From Planctomycetota bacterium (GTDB taxonomy: Bacteria > Planctomycetota > UBA1135 > UBA2386): DNA of 57,095 nucleotides. Location of the stretch: contig JAJFFD010000165.1 in NCBI GenBank assembly GCA_021776805.1, forward strand, positions 1 through 57,095. Reading direction: 5' to 3'. A program made the translations under genes and the position numbers. The first letter of the stretch is position 1. Each line of letters opens with the position of its first letter. The notes under the pieces are model-generated. The model had not been told where the DNA came from and ran no database searches. It was given only the letters and a program-made list of their open reading frames with translations. Shown in pieces: positions 51,801 through 57,095 of this stretch.

Positions 51801-52388
51801 GAAGTCCACCAAGACCGGCTGACCCGTGGGACTGATCAAGATATTGCTGGGCTTGATGTCACGATGGATCACTCCACCCTGATGAGCGGCAGCGAGAGCA
51901 GCGGCAATTTGCTCAGCGATGCTCGCGCAGGATCGTGCATAGCGATACCCAGGCATGACCGTGCTTCCCTGACGCTGCCGACGCAGCTGCGGATACACCT
52001 CATCCAAGGCGGTCTCTTCAGCGAGGGTCCCGAGCAGCCGATCAGCCGGACCATGGCGCAGACCATCGATGAGGGAGAAGAGCGAAGGCCCCTCCACCAA
52101 CTCCATGGCGAAGTAGTGCACGCCACCGCATTCTCCAACCGACAGAATCGGCACTACGCCTGGGTGGTCGATGCGACCGGCGGCCTCCGCCTCACGTTGG
52201 AACCGCTCCAGGGCAGCACCCTCCATACTGGCGAAGGAGGGCAGAGTCTTGAGGGCGACCAAGCGGCCATTCCGAGCCCAACGAGCCCGGTATACCACCC
52301 CCATTCCGCCGCGGCCGATCTCCTCGAGGAGCTCAAAATCGTCCAGCCAGCCACTGCGGGTCAGATTCTCGACACCCGTTCCGGTCAC
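48804..52388 (-). CDS. Receptor-like Ser/Thr kinase with degenerate SUMF1-like domain and NTF2-like tail
   Basis: The 1194-residue protein starts at GTG 52388. Residues 15-310 are a Hanks-type kinase: IGRGGMGVVYRA, VALKTL, VIHRDIKPSNILIS, LVDFGLA, GTPAYMAPEQACGQ and a PFDGAHAAEIMRKIVEEEP helix. Active-site residues are intact. One transmembrane helix follows at about 335-358 (AALVGTAIFAACFSIFVLV). Outside, residues about 550-730 resemble the formylglycine-generating/SUMF1 fold (VSGLSFRQARIATELLGG, GILNLVGNVAEILAP, GGHYLSP) but lack clear catalytic cysteines. A region at about 960-1060 (VASFLGALNRGDSDLLSGLL) suggests an NTF2-like fold. Signal sensing is inferred. Confidence 0.85.
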   Translation of the reverse strand: MTGTGVENLTRSGWLDDFELLEEIGRGGMGVVYRARWARNGRLVALKTLPSFASMEGAALERFQREAEAAGRIDHPGVVPILSVGECGGVHYFAMELVEGPSLFSLIDGLRHGPADRLLGTLAEETALDEVYPQLRRQRQGSTVMPGYRYARSCASIAEQIAAALAAAHQGGVIHRDIKPSNILISPTGQPVLVDFGLASDERMLGLTRTGEALGTPAYMAPEQACGQSDLDGRVDIYGLGATLYELLSMRPPFDGAHAAEIMRKIVEEEPVALRRINPRVPAKLEAIVHTCLAKEPEKRYESAEALVEDLQAFQAGRPIRARRLHPGRRLKIWLRKHHTAALVGTAIFAACFSIFVLVDIVSGQRREDQGLAALAEAQGLEGDRAQEAYGRARALLGEERVRKARRDHLQATFEPLYQEERHEELRLQLETWPQEERDEVWRDFSARLVGRGVLRIIDWDPEHGDQAFLRGLGSDGRLEDWLELRGDKELPIGEYLLRMNLEASAPSLHRVQILRDEVSVLAASSFDPNMLDETFALIIGGPDDRAVMVQKQELSSGAYGDFLAGINDPLLQKELLPRGWDKPYPPGDRELPVSGLSFRQARIATELLGGHLMSDADFALASVGGLPGLVYPWGREFNSQVVVADPDRLSAPLPVDSAPVGASPAGILNLVGNVAEILAPDAQERGQLAGGHYLSPADELRADARLPMGEPREQHDLAGLRLARFVPLESDDRDRSLVESRIVEITSRQEMASFCDWQLDARGNLQLEATLLGQGSEAAARQAFASASTGFLSKGRVLRPAEDASVDKLTLTADMQAGSGLFNRNGSYYMRLPLGGGHSGASLTRLELPDRLRIDLVEPAPAFRYVENDRQILLWDLPAQTGAADLSASLRFRRDGPMGGKQPVLAELEPFVASFLGALNRGDSDLLSGLLDPSFEQRPHQLRWDQLTAAGSSRLVAKEALEKVEIVDATTVGDIVTLWLKSEWRVENREGRQLALQDWRLRAQLRMGPQGYRVLSLEPMALADQGTLQAGLYVGPEHLKVSLEAPADVFIQRRHEGLSEVQVTCWPRQLQDVSCSLFGDYTEPGSDQDLILHRLTQGALSAQPGRRLQGPKVSFLGSREEGSELRAETVQDWLFGRPGGDSWTRERWIFVQLGRRWFFVRQRAEGSNPDEAKERFRNASESFRQIQRALHIR

Positions 52389-52404
52389 CCTGCTCTTATC
52401 GAGA

Positions 52405-52424
52405 CTTCAGGCTTCAGGCCTGAG
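52405..52424. promoter_or_regulatory. Tandem CTTCAGG and 10-bp palindrome upstream of the kinase
   Basis: CTTCAGG occurs twice in tandem (52405-52418); the second copy is part of the palindrome TCAGGCCTGA (52414-52423). It lies about 17 nt before the kinase start. A similar TCAGGCC/GGCCTGA pair occurs before coaE (11344-11360). Possible operator; no known match. Confidence 0.25.
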
Positions 52425-52497
52425 TGCTCAGATCAGAGAGCTCCTAGGCTCGATGCGGTGGGAGGACCGGCTCCCGGGCATCTCTCTGAGGCGAGGC

Positions 52498-52716
52498 CTA
52501 GAGGGTGACGTTCATGCCCTGATCTTCTTCAGGGGCGAGTTCGATCAAGCCGCGATCGAGCTCCTCGGAGGCGATCTTGATGTAGTTGCGCTCGCGAGTC
52601 TCGTAGAGGGGCTTCTGGCCCCGCACCAGTTCACGCACACGCTTCTGCAGGAGAGCGGTCAGGCGGAAGGAACCGCCAACCTGCTTGACCAGGACTTTGG
52701 GAAGAGAATCCTCCAT
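52498..52716 (-). CDS. rpoZ: RNA polymerase omega subunit
   Basis: The 72-residue protein starts at ATG 52716 (frame open to 52776). It has the omega pattern VGGSFRLTALLQKRVRELVR followed by a G-x-x-PLYET turn and a NYIKIASEELDRGLIEL helix. In planctomycetes omega is short and divergent and keeps this layout. It stabilises beta-prime during polymerase assembly. It sits between the prepilin-like gene and the kinase gene, on the same strand; alternative small ORF status is unlikely given the motif. Confidence 0.75.
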   Translation of the reverse strand: MEDSLPKVLVKQVGGSFRLTALLQKRVRELVRGQKPLYETRERNYIKIASEELDRGLIELAPEEDQGMNVTL

Positions 52717-52772
52717 AGGGGGCGGGGAGGCTAGCGGCAGCCGGCCAGGAGGGCAAGCTGCCACCCGGATTA

Positions 52773-53828
52773 TCACAGATCCCGGGTATCGCCGATGACC
52801 TGGAGGTCGTGGAAGGCCTGTCGGCCGTTGTTATTGGTGCTGACCAGGGTCAGATGCAGGAGGATCTGCCGGGCCGAGGCCGGGCCGATGATCTGCACCT
52901 CGAAGCCATGGGGGAAGCCGTTTCCCGTGTTATCGATGATCCCATACCTGCCCACCCCCATGACTCCGGGGGCGTAATTGGTGGCCACCGAATGGTGCCG
53001 GTAGAAGAGCATGCTGCCCGAGCTTTGGGCCGGATCCGGGTGGATCTGCCAGGTACCCGCGGTTCGCGGCGCCGCCGAACTGTCCGAGAGGCTGCCATCG
53101 CTCATGATCTGGCGCATGGTGTCCGTGAGGGCCGGATCCTGACCGACCTTCCAGGCGACCGCAGCGCTGTCATGCACGTCGCCGAAGAGGTCGGGGCTCT
53201 GAGTGAGCAGATGCTGCAAGAACTCGGCCTGATCTGTCGGGTCTGTAATGCGATCAATCTGGTTGCCGTCAGCAAGAGGTTCACTTGTGAAGCGAACCAG
53301 ATTCATGCCGGTGGCGGAGCCGGGCTGGGGACCGGCGTCTTCAATCGACATGTAGTAGCCCTGCAGCCGGTATACGTCGACGCGATAGGTATTCCCCGAG
53401 GTGACCTGGAACTCATCGGTCCAGGCATGACGCGTGAATAGCATCGACGTGCCGGTCTTCTCACTTCCAACCACGTCGGGTTCGAAGACGCCCGCAGGAT
53501 CGAGGGTCGGCAGGAGCGCAGAAACCGGCGTCGGCAACCCACTCAGGTCGAGAAGACCAATGTAGGCGCTGCCGATGGCGTCATTATGAAAGAGGCGCAC
53601 GGAGGACTGCAGGTCGGTCTGCATCTCATCCAGCAGTTGCTGGGTGATTTCAGTCACGCGTGTCATTCGATCCGCGTACTTCTGAGCGTTCGTGCCCGTG
53701 ATACTCATGCTCAACACCAGGAAGGCGAGCATGAGAATCAGACTCATGGTGATAACGAGCTCGATCAGGCTGTAGCCTGCGCTCGACTGATTTCTGCTGC
53801 GGCTGTTCACGATATCTCTCCTGCTCAC
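52773..53828 (-). CDS. Prepilin-like protein with type IV pilin N-terminus
   Basis: The 351-residue protein has a short basic leader ending SSAG, then YSLIELVITMSLILMLAFLV. This is the type IV prepilin/pseudopilin signature with Glu at position +5 and a tyrosine at +1 in place of phenylalanine. The remaining 300 residues are exported-type beta-rich sequence without a recognised domain (HDLQVIGDTRDL at the end). Such proteins are cleaved by a prepilin peptidase and join a pilus or type II secretion pseudopilus. Its start overlaps the stop of the large gene upstream by 4 bp, so the two are a unit. Confidence 0.8.
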   Translation of the reverse strand: MSRRDIVNSRSRNQSSAGYSLIELVITMSLILMLAFLVLSMSITGTNAQKYADRMTRVTEITQQLLDEMQTDLQSSVRLFHNDAIGSAYIGLLDLSGLPTPVSALLPTLDPAGVFEPDVVGSEKTGTSMLFTRHAWTDEFQVTSGNTYRVDVYRLQGYYMSIEDAGPQPGSATGMNLVRFTSEPLADGNQIDRITDPTDQAEFLQHLLTQSPDLFGDVHDSAAVAWKVGQDPALTDTMRQIMSDGSLSDSSAAPRTAGTWQIHPDPAQSSGSMLFYRHHSVATNYAPGVMGVGRYGIIDNTGNGFPHGFEVQIIGPASARQILLHLTLVSTNNNGRQAFHDLQVIGDTRDL

Positions 53829-56800
53829 CGCTCAATAAAGATCTTGGTCATGTGCTGCGAGTAGTGCAGCGCCTGATTCTGCCGATAGGCCTCCACCCGG
53901 ATGAGGTACGAGCCCTCGGGGAAGTTGACCGCCGGCGTCGGCCAGACATAGGTCTCGTCACCTGCACCACCATCTGCAACCAGGTAAGCCGGATTGCTCG
54001 GGCGCAGGCCTATCTCCGCCGGCGTGTCATCCTGCATGTAGAGCCAGGTCCTACCTGAGTCTCGCGAGTACATCAGCACGTAGTCGATCTCTGCCTCGTT
54101 CTCGGCGAAGGTGACGGGCGTGGTGCTCGTGTAGGGCTGGTTATCCCAGCGCAGCCAGGAGGTCTGGAACTGGATGTCGACGGTGATCGGGTCCAGCAGC
54201 TCCGTAATCTCCGTGGGTCCGGTGACCTCAACGCGCACGGGCTGCTGAATGCGGAAAGTCATCCCCGTGTCGCCCACCTCGAAGAAGGACTGGAACAGGG
54301 TCAGGAGGCAGTACTTGGCGATGAAGGATGTGCCTGTCGTCGTGGTCTGCGCGATGCCGTTGACCACCACGTAGGCCGAATCAGTCAAGGCCGGATTGAG
54401 CAGCTCGACCAGGCCGGAACCCGTATTGCCAGTCGTGTGGTCATAGAAGGTCCGCACGATATTCGCTGTGAAGCGATTGTTGGAATACGGCACCTGAGTG
54501 TACTCGGGGGACAAGTTGCCCGAAGTGTTCACCGAGAAGGGCCGTGAGATCTCCGCCGTGCTCGGCAGCGGGAAACCGTAGTTGTTCGACAGGTCCAGGC
54601 CCGAGGACACCAGATCGCCAGTCTGTCCGGAGGCGAAGTGGTGGTTGAAGTGGTTCGTGGATGTCCCGTTGTTGAACATGCTCACGCAACCCGAGGTGCT
54701 GGTCCGTTGAATGGCCGAGAAGATGGCAGTTCCCCAGGCCTTGTTGTCGGTGAAGAAGTGCGCGGCGTAGTCCTGGTAGCGCCAGAAAGTCGTGGCGACG
54801 TTGCCAGCGCGCAGGTTGCCCCGAACCATGTCCCCACTGATGCTTCCGAAGTCACTGGCATAGATCCAGTCCGGATAGAGTTCGCCAAGCCAGGGCTTCC
54901 CCCACCAGTACTGACCACCACCAATCGCCTGACGGATGTAGGTGCGGTACGAGGTGATGTTGTTCCGGAAGCCTGTCGCGCCCAGACCGTATCCCCAGGG
55001 GAAGAGGCTCAGTGGGATGGAACTCGGATAGCCGTTGGCCGAGTCGTAACCGATCTCGTTGCCATGGCCCATGTAGTAGTAGGAGTAACCCGTGAGAGTG
55101 GTCCAGATCGCCCGTGAATTGACCAGGCCATTGCGCAGCAATTCGAAGAAGCGCGGCACATCCTGACGCATGGCCCAGTTCCAACGGTCGAATGCCTGAG
55201 CGATCCCCGGGAAGTCGGCGAGGGCGTTCTCGCTGTTGTAGGTCAGGGTGTCGTGGAACCAATTGTAGGCATCGGGGAAGTCCGGATCGCCGTTGAGCAG
55301 GTCCTGGTAGGGATTGTGCCGCGGGTCGCCTTGGAATTGGGCGCGCTCGGTCATGGGCACATCCTGGGCGCTGTCAGCCCACCAGGTGTAGGTCTCGGAA
55401 AGGTTGTCCGGTTGAATGATGCGGGTTTCTGCACCCTCGGGCATGGTGCCGGTTTCGACCCAGAAGGCCGCGTTGCCGAATTGGTCATCCGGGCTCGGAT
55501 CCCAGATTCGGGTGCGAACTGTGAGCACCCGATCGGGCACCGTAGTGTCGCGCGGGTCGAAGTAGTTCGGCGGCGTGTCCTGGTCGGTGAAGCGAGCCCT
55601 GTTGTAGATGTCCTCCGGAACCGTGATCACCCAGCGTGCTGTGTTCTTCGGGCCATCGCCGTTGCTGAAGAGATCCAGGGAGGGATCCACCGCCGTCGGA
55701 TCGAAGTCGTTGCCCTGGGAAGGTGCCGGGTTGTACTCCAGATTGTAGAGCCGTGAGCGCAGGTTGTTCCACAGGCCCGGGGTATCCGGTCCATTGTCCA
55801 GGCGCGGGGCGATGATCGGGGTGTTGAAGAGAGTGAAGAGGGTGTACTTCTGCTCACCGGGTCCCGGATCCACGAACTGGGCCTGGTACCACATGCGGTG
55901 CACATCCCCAGTGGTAGTGGCATCACTGAGCGGCTGGTAGTTGAGGCCACCGACGCCACCCATCAGGTTTTGCACACGCACACCTGGGTAGAGACCGGTG
56001 GGACCGATCGGCGTATCCGTATCGGTCAGATTGACATCCATGAACTGGAGAGCAATCGGCTTGCCCAGAGGCATGCGACCTTCGTGGCCCGCCACTCCAC
56101 TGGGATTCGGAATCGTCCCAGTATTCGTGTAGGCCATGTTGTTGGTGTAGGCATACACCCGAAAACGCGCACTCGTATCCGCGCCGAATGGCAGCGGCGG
56201 CTCGGTCACCGTCCGCGGCCGTTCCGTACGCAACTCCTCCGGATGCGTCACCACTCGCACATGCGGCAGACCCACCGGATCCTTGGCTGCATCCGAGTAG
56301 TTGCGCAGGGAGGGCATTGGCAGCAGCTCACCGTGCAGGTTGACCAGCAGGGCGTGCCGGTATTGATTCGGATTCGTGTTCATGTCCTCGAGGAGGAGAC
56401 GCCAGGTGGGCTCCTCGGACATGTCCTCGAGCTCCGCTGGTGGCGTCAGGCCGGCGATCTCCGCCGCCAGGATTGCCGCCTTGCGATTGCTCACCTGGAG
56501 CATGCGCGCATCGTGGAAGGCCTTCGCCCGCGGATAGCGCATGTTGTGATTGAAGAAGTCAGCCAGTGCGTAGGGATACGGATTGAGATTGGCGTCGTAG
56601 CCGTGATTCTCGACCCCATCGATCATGATGCGGCTCTTGAAGAGCTCCGGCACGTAGTAGTACGTGGAAGCGGAGCCCGTAGGCATCTTGCCGGGATAGA
56701 AGTACACATCGGGTATATGCTGGACGCTGTCCAGCGCATCGTTGGTGTACGGGCGGTAGGCCATGTTGCGACCGTAACCCGCCTTTGTGATCCAGTGCGT

Positions 56801-57095
56801 TCGCATGGAGAGCCCCGGGTTGCGGTTCTCCAGGTCGGTAATCGCCGATTCGACGAAGGGGATGATGGCCTCCATGTAGACCCACCAGCCCGGAATGTTC
56901 TCGATCGCCAGCAGGTAGACGTCAAAGACCTGCGTCGCCGGGTAGGCCGAGCCAAGGGAGTTCACCACCGAGGACAAACTCGCCATCTCCTGCTCGATCC
57001 CCGCACCGTCACGCTTGAAGATGCGCGCTGTCACATAGCGCACCGTGCGGTTGTTGATGCTGGCAAAGGGGCGCACGCTGATGCGCCGCGACCAC
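53825..57095 (-). CDS. Very large exported-type protein, 5' end outside the window
   Basis: The frame is open to the right edge, so at least 1089 residues are present and the start lies beyond 57095; GTG 57076 is only an internal possibility. It is rich in Tyr, Trp, Asn and Pro, low in Cys, with blocks such as IENIPGWWVYMEAIIPFVES, GYDSANGYPSSIPLSLF and YYYMGHGNEIGYDSANG. A late beta-sandwich-like part (RVEVTGPTEITELLDPITVD, then VLMYSRDSGRTWLYMQDD) precedes the end. I do not recognise a named family. Coupling to a prepilin gene suggests a role in a pilus or secretion apparatus. Confidence 0.65.
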   Translation of the reverse strand, partial: WSRRISVRPFASINNRTVRYVTARIFKRDGAGIEQEMASLSSVVNSLGSAYPATQVFDVYLLAIENIPGWWVYMEAIIPFVESAITDLENRNPGLSMRTHWITKAGYGRNMAYRPYTNDALDSVQHIPDVYFYPGKMPTGSASTYYYVPELFKSRIMIDGVENHGYDANLNPYPYALADFFNHNMRYPRAKAFHDARMLQVSNRKAAILAAEIAGLTPPAELEDMSEEPTWRLLLEDMNTNPNQYRHALLVNLHGELLPMPSLRNYSDAAKDPVGLPHVRVVTHPEELRTERPRTVTEPPLPFGADTSARFRVYAYTNNMAYTNTGTIPNPSGVAGHEGRMPLGKPIALQFMDVNLTDTDTPIGPTGLYPGVRVQNLMGGVGGLNYQPLSDATTTGDVHRMWYQAQFVDPGPGEQKYTLFTLFNTPIIAPRLDNGPDTPGLWNNLRSRLYNLEYNPAPSQGNDFDPTAVDPSLDLFSNGDGPKNTARWVITVPEDIYNRARFTDQDTPPNYFDPRDTTVPDRVLTVRTRIWDPSPDDQFGNAAFWVETGTMPEGAETRIIQPDNLSETYTWWADSAQDVPMTERAQFQGDPRHNPYQDLLNGDPDFPDAYNWFHDTLTYNSENALADFPGIAQAFDRWNWAMRQDVPRFFELLRNGLVNSRAIWTTLTGYSYYYMGHGNEIGYDSANGYPSSIPLSLFPWGYGLGATGFRNNITSYRTYIRQAIGGGQYWWGKPWLGELYPDWIYASDFGSISGDMVRGNLRAGNVATTFWRYQDYAAHFFTDNKAWGTAIFSAIQRTSTSGCVSMFNNGTSTNHFNHHFASGQTGDLVSSGLDLSNNYGFPLPSTAEISRPFSVNTSGNLSPEYTQVPYSNNRFTANIVRTFYDHTTGNTGSGLVELLNPALTDSAYVVVNGIAQTTTTGTSFIAKYCLLTLFQSFFEVGDTGMTFRIQQPVRVEVTGPTEITELLDPITVDIQFQTSWLRWDNQPYTSTTPVTFAENEAEIDYVLMYSRDSGRTWLYMQDDTPAEIGLRPSNPAYLVADGGAGDETYVWPTPAVNFPEGSYLIRVEAYRQNQALHYSQHMTKIFIER

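Noticed and set aside
1..57095. CRISPR array, rRNA operon, prophage or IS element
   Set aside because: No regularly spaced direct repeats, rRNA-like sequence, integrase or transposase motif was found on either strand.

Overview
The 57 kb window is a gene-dense, GC-rich bacterial chromosome segment. It reads as Planctomycetota. The clearest markers are a three-gene PSCyt1 / DUF1501 / PSCyt2-DUF1549-DUF1553 operon (2764-7273), a receptor-like Ser/Thr kinase fused to a sulfatase-modifying-factor-like domain, many secreted proteins of the kind common in that phylum, and LPS genes (lpxK, hldE). No transposase, phage gene, CRISPR array or rRNA was seen. One tRNA-Gln(CTG) with an encoded CCA lies at 7357-7431. 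No gene-free stretch exceeds about 260 bp.

Layout. 1-830: tail of a GNAT acetyltransferase and a frameshifted AHSA1/SRPBCC remnant. 835-2759: a FAS1+CIA30 protein coupled to a YqaA/VTT membrane protein. 2764-7273: the PSCyt/DUF1501 operon. 7502-11116: cinA, tatC and an unusual membrane-anchored coiled-coil protein with a BRCT-like tail. 11369-16734: coaE, rho and a secreted beta-propeller di-heme protein. 16790-20089: three glycosyltransferases. 20114-22115: a DUF1611 (DgcN-type) / enolase-superfamily (DgcA-type) pair. 22120-27022: two tandem paralogous secreted beta-lactamase-fold serine hydrolases with N-terminal repeats of the polyglycine-hydrolase type. 27140-29364: an overlapping SenA-SenB pair that predicts selenoneine synthesis. 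29390-30628: a TlpA-like thioredoxin protein. 30630-33640: an ABC importer (ATPase, permease, binding protein) behind a cobalamin riboswitch, hence predicted vitamin B12 uptake. 33646-39169: a six-gene glycan operon whose successive genes all overlap by 4 bp. 39206-41442: a HAD phosphatase and TrkH. 41443-44348: M28 peptidase, HD-GYP protein and a stand-alone cytidylyltransferase. 44433-48659: hldE, lpxK, fabD and a secreted protein. 48804-57095: kinase, rpoZ, a prepilin-like protein and a very large partial protein.

Gene organisation is very compact. ATGA/GTGA 4-bp overlaps link most operon neighbours. At several convergent junctions the two genes end within 0-6 bp of each other and a GC hairpin spans both stop codons. 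The most notable biology is the senA-senB pair with no selenophosphate synthetase (senC/selD) in the window, the tandem repeat-bearing hydrolases next to it, the DgcN/DgcA pair, and the membrane-tethered BRCT-like protein. All functions are inferred from motifs read by eye; no database search was run.
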